From NCBI GenBank assembly GCA_013822085.1, contig PNJV01000026.1, positions 1 through 34,024 of the forward strand: DNA of 34,024 nt, read 5' to 3'. The notes under the pieces were generated by a model. It ran no database searches. It was not told the DNA's origin and worked only from the letters and a program-made list of their open reading frames with translations. This stretch comes from Isosphaera sp. (GTDB lineage Bacteria; Planctomycetota; Phycisphaerae; Phycisphaerales; UBA1924). The translations under genes were made by a program, and so were the position numbers. Of this stretch, positions 24,878 through 33,861 are shown piece by piece. How positions within the stretch are numbered: the first letter of the stretch is position 1; each line of letters begins with the position of its first letter.

Positions 24878-26521
24878 TCAGGGCCGCCGCGACACCTCCA
24901 CCTTGCCCCCCGGCGCATCCTTGATATTGAACCCCATGGCAGCGAGCTGGTCGCGGATCTGGTCGGAGCGGCCAAAGTCCTTGGCCTTGCGGGCCTCGCG
25001 GCGTTCGATGAGCTTGGCGATGACGGCTTGGTCCGGGCTCAGGCCGCCGAGGAAGACACCTATCTCGGTGTCCTGAGGCTTGGGGCGCTCCAGCGAGAGC
25101 ACCCCCAGCACGTCGTCGATCAGGCCCAGGACCGCGGCGTGGCGCGGCGTGGGCGAGCCGATCTCACTGACCCATGTGTTGACCGCCCCGATCGCCCCGG
25201 CGATGTTCAGGTCGTCCTCCAGGGCCGCGGCGAAGGCGCGCAGCACCGGCTCGGAGGTTGGCACCGGCTCGGGGCGCGCCCCGGCGGGCGGGGCGCCGGC
25301 GTCCATGACACGGCGCCACCTCTCGACGGCGCGGTGGCAGTCGCGGACGAGCTGCTCGGTCAGGTCGGCGTTGGAGCGGTAGTGGGTGCCGATGAGCGCC
25401 AGGCGGATCGCGGCGGGCTCGTGGCCGCGTTCTGTCAGCTGCGCGATGGTGAAGAAGTTGCCCTTGCTCTTGCTCATCTTCTGGCCGTTGATGAACAGGT
25501 GACGCGGGTGGAACCAGAGCCCGGCGAAGGTGCCGCGGGCGGGGTCGGCGTTGAAGGCGCAGCAGGACTGGGCCAGCTCGCACTCGTGGTGCGGGAAGAT
25601 GTTGTCCTCGCCGCCGGAGTGCACGTCGATGAGCGGCTCGCCGCCCGGGAGCGTCAGGGCGTCCAGGTCCAGGCCCCGGCCGCGCGTGGCGGTGAGGGAC
25701 ATGACGGTGCACTCGATGTGCCAGCCGGGGTAGCCCTCGCCCCACGGCGACGGCCACCTCATGATGTGGCGCGGGTCCTCCTTCCAGAGCAGGAAGTCGG
25801 CGGGGTGGCGCTTCTGCGACTGGTTGTGATCGCTGACGCGCCCGCCGGCGCCGGCGCGGAGCTGCTCGAGCGTGTTGCCCGAGAGCACGCCGTAGGGCGC
25901 AAAGCGCTGCACGTCGAAGTAGACCGCGCGCACGCCCGGCTCGCCCCGCGCGTAGGCGAAGCCGGCGCGCTCCAGGCGCTGGATCACGCGGATCATGCCC
26001 GGGACGGCCTCGGAGGCGCGCGGCATCAGCGCCGGCTCGCGCTGGGCGTCCATGGCCACGAGCATCCCGAGCCGGCGGGCGTCGGCCAGGAACCGCTGGG
26101 CGTAATACGCGGCGATGGCGCGCGGGTCGCGCGGGTCGATCTCGACGCCAGGGGGCAGCGCGCCGGCCTTCTTGGCCTCTTGCAGCCGCCGGCCCGCGAC
26201 GGCCATCCGGTCCTCGCCCGCCTCGCCGCCCTCGGCGTCGTCGGTCATGTGCCCCACGTCGGTGATGTTCATCGCGTGTATCACACGTCTGTGTGTCTGC
26301 CCTGCGGCGGCGTTCTGTGCGGCGGGGCTGTTCTCCAGCGCGATCAGCGGGCTCTGGATCACCCGCCGGAGCAGGTCCGCGGCCAGGAACGAGCGGAAGT
26401 TGCCCACGTGCGCGTCGTCGTAGACGGTCGGGCCGCAGGTGTAGAAGGTCACGCGGCCGGGGTCGCGCGGCGTGAACGGCTCCAGGCGCCGTGTCAGGGT
26501 GTTGTGGACGCGCAGGGGCAT
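24878..26521 (-). CDS. cysS: Cysteinyl-tRNA synthetase
   Basis: 547 residues. It charges tRNA-Cys in the cytoplasm. Class I motifs: FYTCGPTVYDDAHVGN with zinc ligand Cys29 and the HIGH equivalent HVGN at 38-41, and KMSKS at 348-352. The remaining zinc ligands are Cys271 (GWHIECT), His311 and Glu315 (FPHHECE). The family's NITDV stands at 85-89. Compared with typical bacterial enzymes there is an extra stretch of about 20 residues at 56-78, inside the Rossmann half before NITDV, and total length is above the usual 460-480. The gene starts 24 bases after the CorC-like gene ends on the same strand; GATACC lies seven bases before the ATG and may be a weak -10 box. Confidence 0.96.
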   Translation of the reverse strand: MPLRVHNTLTRRLEPFTPRDPGRVTFYTCGPTVYDDAHVGNFRSFLAADLLRRVIQSPLIALENSPAAQNAAAGQTHRRVIHAMNITDVGHMTDDAEGGEAGEDRMAVAGRRLQEAKKAGALPPGVEIDPRDPRAIAAYYAQRFLADARRLGMLVAMDAQREPALMPRASEAVPGMIRVIQRLERAGFAYARGEPGVRAVYFDVQRFAPYGVLSGNTLEQLRAGAGGRVSDHNQSQKRHPADFLLWKEDPRHIMRWPSPWGEGYPGWHIECTVMSLTATRGRGLDLDALTLPGGEPLIDVHSGGEDNIFPHHECELAQSCCAFNADPARGTFAGLWFHPRHLFINGQKMSKSKGNFFTIAQLTERGHEPAAIRLALIGTHYRSNADLTEQLVRDCHRAVERWRRVMDAGAPPAGARPEPVPTSEPVLRAFAAALEDDLNIAGAIGAVNTWVSEIGSPTPRHAAVLGLIDDVLGVLSLERPKPQDTEIGVFLGGLSPDQAVIAKLIERREARKAKDFGRSDQIRDQLAAMGFNIKDAPGGKVEVSRRP

Positions 26522-26545
26522 GGCCGAGGGTATCGACGCGGCGGC

Positions 26546-28000
26546 TCAGCGGCTCGGGGCGGCGGGCTCGGAGAGCGGCCCCGGCGCAGCGGGCTGCTCG
26601 GCGCGGGCCATCGACGGCTGGCGCAGGGCCAGGCCGACCTTGATCACCCGGTTGGGCTGCGCGTCGAGGACCGTGAGCACCGCCACGGGCTGGGCCGCGC
26701 GCTCGGGCTCGGCCTCGGGGTGCTCGGCGGGGTGGACCTGGAGCTGCTCGCCGCGCGCCGGCACGCGCCCCAGCGCCGTCATCACGTAGCCGGCGACGGT
26801 GTCGTAGTCCTCGCCGACGGGGATCTGCACGCCGACGGCCTCGAGCATCGCGTTGACGTCCTCGACGCGGGCGGCGGCGTTGATCTCGGCGCTGTGCCCG
26901 TCGGGCCGGACCAGCACGTCGGGCGCGTCCGGGTCCGTGACCTCGTACTCGTCGCGGATCTCGCCGAAGACCTCCTCGACGATGTCCTCGATGGTCACCA
27001 GGCCCGCCGTCCCGCCGTATTCGTCGAGCACCAGCGCGATGTGCACCTGGCGCGTGAGCAGCTCGCGCAGCAGCTCGCGCACCGTCTTGGTCGCCGGCAC
27101 CATCAGCGCCGGCCGCAGCACGTCGTGCAGCTGGAAGGGCTTGCCCGAGCCGCGCGTGCCCCCGGCCAGCCAGTGCATCAGGTCCTTGACATAGAACACG
27201 CCGCGCACGTGGTCCAGGTCCTCCTCGTAGACCGGGATGCGCGAGTGCCCGATCTCCTTGACGCGCCGCGTGATCGCGCCCAGCTCGTCGGTGTACTCCA
27301 TGGCCTCGATGTCGGTCCGCGGCGTCATGATCTCGCGCACCGTCCGGTCGCGGAAGCGCATCACCGCTTCGAGCATCTCGTGCTCGTCGGGCGAGAGCGC
27401 GCCGGTGGCGCGGCTCTCTTCGATCACGCTCATCAGCTCGGCCTGGGCCTCCTGCTCGGCGTCGCGGGCCTCGGCGCCGATGAGCCGACGCACCAGCTCG
27501 TCGAGCACCCGGCCCACCCGCCGCAGCGGCATGAGCGTCCCCTCGAGCGCGCGCACCAGCCGCAGCCTGTCCAGCACCACCCGCGCCGCGGCGTACCGCG
27601 CCGCCGCGATCGGCATCGCCACCGTCGACACCCACAGCATCACGACGCCCCCGGCTGCGCCGACGAGCAGGTCCACCCCTCCCACCGCCCCCAGCGTCTC
27701 CCCACCCCCCGCGCCCCCCGCGCCGCCCATGCCCGCGCCGCGCTCGCGCGCCACGTACACGCCCATCGCGCACACCGTGCCCGCCGAGAGCGCCAGCCGC
27801 AGCACCGCCGCTGCGCGCAGGTGCGACCACATGTCGCCGAAGACTCGCTCGATGCGCGGGCCCGCCCGCGCATCGCCGCGCCGCCGGGCCAGGTCCTCGA
27901 CCTCCCCGCGAGACGCCATCGAGAGCGACAGCTCCAGCGTCGCCAGGATCCCCGCCGCAAGCGCCGCGCCGATCGCGCTGAGCAGCAAAAGTGCCGTCAC
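26546..28000 (-). CDS. CNNM/CorC (HlyC) family membrane protein with CBS domains
   Basis: 484 residues. The ATG at 28000 overlaps the ybeY stop (ATGA). Residues 1-30, about 60-85 and 108-135 are membrane helices of the CNNM-type domain, with a Gly-rich loop (about 88-105). After a helical linker comes a CBS pair, starting REIMTPRTDIEAM near 223 and including IALVLDEYGGTAGLVTIEDIVEEVFGEI near 322-349. Residues 350-430 form the CorC_HlyC transporter-associated domain (EYEVTDPDAPDV). The family takes part in Mg2+/Co2+ transport or resistance; substrate and direction are not certain. ybeY next to corC is a widespread arrangement, as in E. coli. Confidence 0.93.
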   Translation of the reverse strand: MTALLLLSAIGAALAAGILATLELSLSMASRGEVEDLARRRGDARAGPRIERVFGDMWSHLRAAAVLRLALSAGTVCAMGVYVARERGAGMGGAGGAGGGETLGAVGGVDLLVGAAGGVVMLWVSTVAMPIAAARYAAARVVLDRLRLVRALEGTLMPLRRVGRVLDELVRRLIGAEARDAEQEAQAELMSVIEESRATGALSPDEHEMLEAVMRFRDRTVREIMTPRTDIEAMEYTDELGAITRRVKEIGHSRIPVYEEDLDHVRGVFYVKDLMHWLAGGTRGSGKPFQLHDVLRPALMVPATKTVRELLRELLTRQVHIALVLDEYGGTAGLVTIEDIVEEVFGEIRDEYEVTDPDAPDVLVRPDGHSAEINAAARVEDVNAMLEAVGVQIPVGEDYDTVAGYVMTALGRVPARGEQLQVHPAEHPEAEPERAAQPVAVLTVLDAQPNRVIKVGLALRQPSMARAEQPAAPGPLSEPAAPSR

Positions 28001-28719
28001 GGCGCACCCCCGGCCTGGCCCGCGCCGCGGTCATTGGCGCCGCCGGCGGCACCCGCGGCGCTGCGCGTTTGGCTGTCAGGCCGCCCGTACACCGCCCCAA
28101 CCCCCACCGCGCTCAGCAGACGGTCCTCCGCTGCGTGCATCGCCGCTGCGGCGCCGGGGTCGTGATCATCGTGGCCCAGCGCGTGCAGCACCGCGTGCAC
28201 CGCGTAGAGCAGCAGCTCGTCGGCCACGCTGTGGCTACGCGCCGCCGACTGCCGAGCCGCCTCGTCCAGGCACACCACCGCGTCCAGGTCGAGAAACCGC
28301 GTGGCAGCCGAGGCGCCCTCGCTCATGTCGAACGTCAGCACGTCGGTGGTGGTCGGGTCGCTCAGGTGCTCGGCGTGGAGCCGGGCCATGGCCTCGTCGT
28401 TCACCACGCCGACCCGGACCTCGCCAGCGCAGCCCAGGAGCCCCAGCACCGCGCCCAGCGCAACCCGCAGCCGCGCCGCCTGCTCGGTGCCCAGCCGGCC
28501 CGTCCGATCGATGACCTCGACCACCGCGGCCGAGCTGGCCGCGCTGAGCGGACCTGCCGCCAGCCCAGCCGCTGCCGGGGGCTCCGCCCAAGGGACATCG
28601 CCGGTTGCAGCACGCAAACCACGACTTCGGTTGGGGTCTTCCGGATCCACGGTGTGCACGTCTCGTGATCGCCTCGGCGTCAGCCCGCCGATGCGCCTGC
28701 ACAAGCGTATCACAGCCAA
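27997..28719 (-). CDS. ybeY: Endoribonuclease YbeY (16S rRNA maturation)
   Basis: 240 residues if read from the TTG at 28719. YbeY is a zinc-dependent single-strand endoribonuclease acting in 16S rRNA 3'-end maturation and ribosome quality control. Core motifs: HLSDPTTTDVLTFD at 118-131 and the metal site HAVLHALGHDDHD, with His175, His179 and probably His186. The core begins near residue 66, so the first 60 residues are not typical. In-frame GTG codons at residues 3, 21 and 24 are alternative starts; none has a clear ribosome site except a GAGG about 12 bases before codon 21. The last 35 residues are a Gly/Ala tail. The stop overlaps the start of the CorC-like gene by 4 bases. Confidence 0.9.
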   Translation of the reverse strand: MAVIRLCRRIGGLTPRRSRDVHTVDPEDPNRSRGLRAATGDVPWAEPPAAAGLAAGPLSAASSAAVVEVIDRTGRLGTEQAARLRVALGAVLGLLGCAGEVRVGVVNDEAMARLHAEHLSDPTTTDVLTFDMSEGASAATRFLDLDAVVCLDEAARQSAARSHSVADELLLYAVHAVLHALGHDDHDPGAAAAMHAAEDRLLSAVGVGAVYGRPDSQTRSAAGAAGGANDRGAGQAGGAP

Positions 28720-28836
28720 CTTAGGAGCACGGCGTCGGCGCTGCCAAGATCAAACAAAGCACAAACATCGGCCATCCCAGCCGACACCTACGCGTGTGAG
28801 TTGTTGAGGGAACGCCGGCCTTCTCTGCACGAGCCG

Positions 28837-30126
28837 TTATCGGTCTAGTTCCGCAGCCACGACGTTGATCGAGCCCAAGATGGCGACCACGTCGCTGACC
28901 ATGTGCCCCTCGGTGAGCTTGGCCATGGTCGAGTAGTTTATGAAGCACGGCGGGCGGACCTTGACTCGCCACGGCCGCGGCCCGCCGTCAGCGACGATGT
29001 AGTAGCCCAGCTCGCCGTTTGGGCTCTCGAACGCGGCGTAGCACTCAGCGACCGGGGCGGCCCAGCCGCGGTTGGACATGATCAGCTCGAAGTGCTGGAT
29101 CAGGCCCTCGATCGAGCCGTAGACCTGGCTCTTGGGCGGCTTGACCATCTTGGCGTCGGCGTAGGTGTCCACGGGGCCGTCGGGGATGGTGTCGATGAGC
29201 TGCCGGACGATCGAGAGGCTCTGGCGGATCTCCTCGGCCCGGACCTGGAAGCGTGCGTAGCAGTCGCCGGCCTCGGCGATGGGCACCTTGAACGTTACCG
29301 CTGGGGCACCCCGGCCGTCCCAGTTGTCGGCGTAGCAGAGGTAGGGCTCGTCCTTGCGCAGGTCGCGGACGACGCCCGAGGCCCGCGCGCAAGGCCCCGA
29401 GAGCGACCAGGCGACGGCGTCCCGCTTGGAGATCACGCCCACGCCCTGGGTGCGGTCCATGAAGATGCGGTTGCGCAGCAGCAGGCGCTCCATCTCGTCC
29501 AGGGCCTTGGGGCAGTCGTCGTCGATGAAGGCGTGGACCATCTTCTGGAACGTCGCCTGGTCGGGCAGGTCCTGCATCAGGCCGCCGACGCGGGTCCAGT
29601 CCGGGTGGAAGCGCTGCCCCGAGACGTAATCGCACAGGTCGTAGACCTTCTCGCGCGGGTTGAAGCCGTACAGGAACGCCGTGAACGCCCCCAGGTCAAG
29701 CCCCGCGGCCCCCACGCACAGCAGGTGGTTCTGGATGCGCCCGATCTCGAACATGATCGTGCGCAGGGCCTTGCACCTGGGCGAGACCTGGATGTCGAAG
29801 AGCTTCTCGACCGCGCCGTGCCAGGCGATGTCGTTGCAGATCGGGCTCAGGTAGTCCATCCGCGAGACGATCGTGACGTACTGGTTGTAGTCCAGGTGCT
29901 CGGCCAGCTTCTCAAAGCCCGAGTGCAGGTAGCCGATGTGCGGCGTGCAGCGCACCACGCGCTCGCCGTCGAGCTCCATCACCAGGCGCAGCGTGGTGTG
30001 CGTGGCCGGGTGCTGCGGGCCGAAGTTGAGCACCCACCGCTCACCCGTGTCCACGTGCTGCTTGAGGTAGTCCACCGACTCGACGTCGACGTCGTACCCG
30101 TCGTATGGCTTGAGCGAGAAGGGCAT
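28837..30126 (-). CDS. nuoD: NADH-quinone oxidoreductase subunit D
   Basis: 429 residues; ATG with a weak GGAG before it. NuoD (49-kDa homologue) is part of the peripheral arm of respiratory complex I and forms much of the quinone pocket. Visible signatures: NFGPQHPATHT at 34-44, HIGYLHSGFEK near 63-73 and YNQYVTIVSRMDYLSP near 80-95 with the pocket Tyr and His. FEIGRI, SGPCARASG and the C-terminal GSINVVAAELDR follow; the last is usually GS-D-V--GE-DR, so two positions vary. No other nuo gene is in the window. It is flanked by ybeY and the glycosyltransferase, with 141 bases of spacer upstream. Confidence 0.96.
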   Translation of the reverse strand: MPFSLKPYDGYDVDVESVDYLKQHVDTGERWVLNFGPQHPATHTTLRLVMELDGERVVRCTPHIGYLHSGFEKLAEHLDYNQYVTIVSRMDYLSPICNDIAWHGAVEKLFDIQVSPRCKALRTIMFEIGRIQNHLLCVGAAGLDLGAFTAFLYGFNPREKVYDLCDYVSGQRFHPDWTRVGGLMQDLPDQATFQKMVHAFIDDDCPKALDEMERLLLRNRIFMDRTQGVGVISKRDAVAWSLSGPCARASGVVRDLRKDEPYLCYADNWDGRGAPAVTFKVPIAEAGDCYARFQVRAEEIRQSLSIVRQLIDTIPDGPVDTYADAKMVKPPKSQVYGSIEGLIQHFELIMSNRGWAAPVAECYAAFESPNGELGYYIVADGGPRPWRVKVRPPCFINYSTMAKLTEGHMVSDVVAILGSINVVAAELDR

Positions 30127-30267
30127 GGCGGCTCCACGGTCACACGCCCGGGCACCGGGCGGCGCCGCCGGGTGTCGATGATAGCCCGAACGCTGCGCAG
30201 CACCCCCGCGCAGCCCAGGCCCGACCGCGCTGCTGGCCCGGCCATCCCGCGGCCCCGACGCCGCCGA

Positions 30268-31080
30268 TCACCCCGGGCCACCGCGGTGCGGGTCCGGCCG
30301 CCGCGCGTCGTACCAGTGCCCCAGCTGCGCTCGGTCGGTGAGCATGGCCCGCCGGTACCACAGCGCCCGGGCGAGCAAGCCGAACATCTCCCTGGCCGAG
30401 TGCGTCCTCAGCTTGCGGCCCGAGGTGGTCACCGGCGTTCGGATGACCACGAACCGCCCACGCCGCCAGAGCCCCGCCGCCAGCGTCAGCTCCTCGCTGG
30501 CGTAGAGCGTCTCGTCCCAGCCGCCGGCGTCGCGCAGGGCCTCGGCGGTGCAGAACAGGAACGCGCCGCCCGTACGCCGGCAGAGGCGGAAGAGCCCGTT
30601 GAAGAGCGGCAGCAGCGCCCGCGCGTACCACGGGATCCAGCCGTCGAATCGCATCGGCGCCCCGCCCCCCACCGCGCCGGCCGCCAGCGCGTCGAGCGCC
30701 TCGCGCACCGCGCCGGCGCTGACGCGCGTGTCGGCGTCGACGAACACAAGCCACGCCCCCGCCGCAGCCGAGGCGCCCAGGTTGCGCGTCGCCGCGATCT
30801 GCCGCCGCTGATGCTGCACCAGGCGCGCCCCGTGCGCAAGAGCAAGGGCGCCGGTGCCGTCGTCCGAGTCGTCGTCGGCCACCACGATCTCGTAGGCCAG
30901 CCCCAGCGCCCGCCCGGCGGCGTGGATGGCCCCGAGCGTCTCGGGCAGCTCGGCGGCCTCGTTGTGCGCCGGCACCACGAACGACACGCCCGGGACCGCC
31001 CCGCTGGTCCCCCCGCTGGTCCCCCCGAGCACGCCATCGCCCGTTCGCCGGCTCTGGACGTCGCTTGTCCCAGCGCTCAC
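30268..31080 (-). CDS. Family 2 glycosyltransferase
   Basis: 270 residues from the GTG at 31080, which overlaps the ppk stop (GTGA). The frame stays open further upstream, but there it would lie over ppk in another frame. GT2 motifs: SFVVPAHNEA near 28-37, VADDDSDDGT near 60-69 and FVDADTRV near 99-106, the last holding the metal-binding Asp-x-Asp. RRTGGAFLFC and GGWDETLYASEEL follow in the acceptor part. There is no transmembrane domain, so it is probably a soluble enzyme using a nucleotide sugar. The acceptor is unknown. The first 25 residues are a Gly/Ser/Thr-rich stretch. Coupling to ppk suggests co-expression. Confidence 0.88.
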   Translation of the reverse strand: MSAGTSDVQSRRTGDGVLGGTSGGTSGAVPGVSFVVPAHNEAAELPETLGAIHAAGRALGLAYEIVVADDDSDDGTGALALAHGARLVQHQRRQIAATRNLGASAAAGAWLVFVDADTRVSAGAVREALDALAAGAVGGGAPMRFDGWIPWYARALLPLFNGLFRLCRRTGGAFLFCTAEALRDAGGWDETLYASEELTLAAGLWRRGRFVVIRTPVTTSGRKLRTHSAREMFGLLARALWYRRAMLTDRAQLGHWYDARRPDPHRGGPG

Positions 31081-33278
31081 GCCCCCGCCTCGCGCATCAG
31101 GGTCTCGAAGGTGCCCACCGCCTCGGGGCCGCCGGCCTCCGGCTCGCCAGCGGGGGTCAGGAGCGTGTACCGCCCGTCGGACCCGAGCCTCCAGGCGTTT
31201 CGGCGGTCCCCGCTCATGACCTGCACCAGCCGCCAGAGCTTCCACCGGGCCGCCGCGTCGGTCACGGGACACACCGCCTCGACGCGCTGCTCGAGGTTGC
31301 GGAACATCCAGTCCGCCGAGCCGATGTACCACTCGCCGTCCATCGGGTCCTGGCGGCCGGCCCCGAAGTGGAACAGCCGCGAGTGCTCCAGGAACCGGCC
31401 CACCACCGACGTCACCCGGATGCGCTCGCTCAGGCCGGGCACGCCGGGGCGCAGGCAGCAGAACCCGCGCACGAACAGGTCCACCTCGGCCCCGGCCTGC
31501 GAGGCCGCGTACAGCGCGCGCGTCACGTCGATGTCCTGGAGCGCGTTCATCTTGGCGATGACCCGCCCCCCCACGGGCGCTCGGCCCGCCGCGTGCTCGC
31601 GCGCCAGGTGCTCCTCGCGCGCGATCTTTTCCAGGAACGACCGCTTCATGTTCGCCGGCGCCACCAGCAGGCGGCGGTAGTCGGCCTTGCGCGAGCGGCC
31701 CGTGAGCAGGTTGAACAGGTCCACCACGTCGGCCGTGATCTCCGGGTCGCACGTGAGCAGCCCCAGGTCCGTGTACACCTGGGCCGTGGCCGGGTTGTAG
31801 TTGCCCGTGCCCAGGTGGGCGTAGCTGCGCAGCCCCTCGGGCTCTCGGCGGACCACCAGCGCGGCCTTGCAGTGGGTCTTGAGCCCGATCACGCCGTAGG
31901 CCACGTGCACGCCGGCCTTCTCGAGCGCCTGCGCCAGCCGCACGTTCCGCCCCTCGTCGAAGCGCGCCCGCAGCTCCACCAGGCACGCCACCTGCTTGCC
32001 CGCCTCGGCAGCCCTGATCAGGTGCTCGACAAACGGCGAGTCCCGCGACGTGCGGTAGATCGTCTGCTTGATCGCGATCACGCTCGGGTCCACCGCCGCC
32101 TGGGCGATGAACCGCTCGGCCGACTCGGCGAAGCTCTCGTACGGGTGGTGCACCAGCACGTCGCCCTTGCGGATCACGTCGAACACGCTGGCGGCCTTGT
32201 CCACCAGCCGCGCCGGCACCACCGGCGTCCACGGGCGCGGCTTGAGGTCCGCCCGCGGCAGGTCCGCGATCTCAAAGAGCGAGCGGAAGTCCAGCAGCCC
32301 CTGGCTGTTGTCCGTGTCCTCCGGCTGGATCTTGAACATGTCCACCACGTTGCCCACCAGCTCCCGGCTGGCGCCGCGCTCGACCTCCAGCCGGATCACG
32401 CTGGCAAAGCGACGCTGCTTGAGCTGCGTCTCGACAAAGTCCAGCAGGTTCTCCGCGTCCACCAGCAACCGGTCGGCGTCCCCGCCCTCGGCCGCGCGCG
32501 TCACGCGGAAGGCCATCACCTCGTGCACGTCCATCGACGGGAACACCGCGCCCAGGTTGTGCCGGATCACCTCCTGGAGCATCACGAACCGGCCGCGCCC
32601 CGGCCCATCGGCCGCGCCCCCCTCCCCAGGCACACGCACCCACCACGGGATCCCCAGGCCCGCCGGGACCTTGATCCGCGCAAAGAGCGGCTCGCTCCGC
32701 CCCGGCTCGCTCATCAGCACGCCCAGGTTGCTCGACAGGTTGCTGATGAACGGGAACCGGTGGCCGGGGTCCACCGCCAGCGGCGTGAGCACCGGGAAGA
32801 CCGTCCGATCGAACCACGCCGACACCCGCGACCGCTCGCCCTCGTCCAGCTCGCCCCACCCCGCCAGCGTGATCCCCGCCTGCGCAAGCGCCGGCCGCAC
32901 CGAGCGCTCGTAGCACCACGCCTGCACCTCCTCCAGCTGCTCGAACGAGCGCCGAACCGCCGCCAGCATCTCCACCACCGGCACGGCCCCCTCGCCGTCC
33001 ACCTGCGCCGACCGCACGATCGCCTGCCGACGCAGGTACCCCACGCGCTTCATCACGAACTCGTCGAGGTTGCTCGTGAAGATCGCCAGGAACCGCACGC
33101 GCTCCAGCAGCGGAACGCCCTCGTCCATCGCCTGATAGAGCACCCGCGCGTTGAACTCCAGCCACGACAGGTCGCGGTTGAGGAGCCTGCCGCCCTCGCG
33201 CACGTCCGGCCGCGCGATGCAGCGCGAGAGCTCCTCGCACGCGCGGCGCACGGCCTCGGCGCGCTCGGCCCACGCCAC
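31077..33278 (-). CDS. ppk: Polyphosphate kinase (PPK1)
   Basis: 733 residues from GTG at 33278, which has GAGGG five bases before it. A GTG at 33455 would add 59 residues, but that stretch has odd codon use (AGA, CGA, AGG, GGA) and no domain, so I prefer the shorter form. PPK1 makes polyphosphate from ATP reversibly, at the membrane. The N domain starts LLNRDLSWLEFNARVL (about 32-47). The phosphorylated His is in GLKTHCK (His469), followed by YAHLGTGNYN (His488). The second catalytic domain holds the EHSRLFHF segment and the family's YIGSADWMFRN near the end. The stop overlaps the glycosyltransferase start, and queD lies upstream. Confidence 0.94.
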   Translation of the reverse strand: MAWAERAEAVRRACEELSRCIARPDVREGGRLLNRDLSWLEFNARVLYQAMDEGVPLLERVRFLAIFTSNLDEFVMKRVGYLRRQAIVRSAQVDGEGAVPVVEMLAAVRRSFEQLEEVQAWCYERSVRPALAQAGITLAGWGELDEGERSRVSAWFDRTVFPVLTPLAVDPGHRFPFISNLSSNLGVLMSEPGRSEPLFARIKVPAGLGIPWWVRVPGEGGAADGPGRGRFVMLQEVIRHNLGAVFPSMDVHEVMAFRVTRAAEGGDADRLLVDAENLLDFVETQLKQRRFASVIRLEVERGASRELVGNVVDMFKIQPEDTDNSQGLLDFRSLFEIADLPRADLKPRPWTPVVPARLVDKAASVFDVIRKGDVLVHHPYESFAESAERFIAQAAVDPSVIAIKQTIYRTSRDSPFVEHLIRAAEAGKQVACLVELRARFDEGRNVRLAQALEKAGVHVAYGVIGLKTHCKAALVVRREPEGLRSYAHLGTGNYNPATAQVYTDLGLLTCDPEITADVVDLFNLLTGRSRKADYRRLLVAPANMKRSFLEKIAREEHLAREHAAGRAPVGGRVIAKMNALQDIDVTRALYAASQAGAEVDLFVRGFCCLRPGVPGLSERIRVTSVVGRFLEHSRLFHFGAGRQDPMDGEWYIGSADWMFRNLEQRVEAVCPVTDAAARWKLWRLVQVMSGDRRNAWRLGSDGRYTLLTPAGEPEAGGPEAVGTFETLMREAGA

Positions 33279-33463
33279 GCCGCCCTCGCTGTGCCTGCCT
33301 CGGACCACGCCTGGCTCCGCTCCCGGCTGGCACCGCGCCTGAGCGGGCCCAGGCACCACCTGACCGCCCACGCCGCCCGCCGCCGCTGTTGTCGCCTCCG
33401 TGCACACGCGCCTGCCCGTCCTTCGTCTCTCCGCTCCGCCCTCACGCTGACACACGCACCGGC
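33279..33463 (-). other. Spacer between queD-like gene and ppk, or ppk N-terminal extension
   Basis: This 185-base stretch is non-coding if ppk starts at 33278. It is open in the ppk frame up to a GTG at 33455. Third-position composition and rare codons differ from the ppk body, so I read it as leader. No clear promoter or terminator was recognised. Confidence 0.45.
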
Positions 33464-33856
33464 TCAGACCTGCCCCGCCCCTGGCTCATACGCCGCCGAG
33501 CAGCCCACCGCCTCGGTCACCCGGACGCGAGCGACCCTCGCCCCGATCGGCCCGAGCATCGGCCGCGCCCGCAGATCCACTTCTTCGGCTATCCGCTTGG
33601 CCACATTCTCAGCGGTTGGATTCATGCCCCTGAGCAACTCGGCATCAAGCAGGTTTCGGTCTTTGAGCGGGTCAATGACCCCGCGCAGCACCTCCTCGAG
33701 CGCGTGGAAGTCGCACAAAAGCCCATCCGAGTCCAGCCCAGGGCCCGTGACCGTGACCGTCACGCGCCAGTCGTGGCCATGCAACGGCTCGCGTACGCCG
33801 CGGACCGAGATGGCATGCGCAGCGGAAAACACACCTTCCAAGGTTATCTCGTACAC
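33464..33856 (-). CDS. QueD/6-pyruvoyl-tetrahydropterin synthase family, PTPS-III type
   Basis: 130 residues from GTG at 33856. A TTG at 33916 would add 20 Arg-rich residues and reach into the terminator region, so the shorter form is preferred; family members start just before FSAAH. Zinc ligands are His in FSAAHA (about 13) and both His of HGH (27 and 29). QueD enzymes have Cys four residues before HGH. Here the sequence is Arg-Glu-Pro-Leu-His-Gly-His, that is ExxHGH with no Cys, the signature of PTPS-III. That form makes 6-hydroxymethyl-dihydropterin for folate and replaces FolB. Later, DFHALEEVL, NPTAENVAKRI and VRVTEAVGCSAAY (catalytic Glu) are as in the family. TACGAT stands five bases before the start. 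Confidence 0.88.
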   Translation of the reverse strand: MYEITLEGVFSAAHAISVRGVREPLHGHDWRVTVTVTGPGLDSDGLLCDFHALEEVLRGVIDPLKDRNLLDAELLRGMNPTAENVAKRIAEEVDLRARPMLGPIGARVARVRVTEAVGCSAAYEPGAGQV

Positions 33857-33861
33857 CTCGG

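Noticed and set aside
25028-28165. A plus-strand open frame of about 1045 codons
   Set aside because: It spans the antisense of cysS and the CorC-like gene. Both have full motif sets, and the plus-strand product shows none.
24723-28846. Similar 14-base strings CCGTTATCAGTCTA (24723-24736) and CCGTTATCGGTCTA (about 28834-28847)
   Set aside because: One copy lies over the 3' end of nuoD and the other in a promoter region. Two near-copies in 34 kb are too few to call a site.
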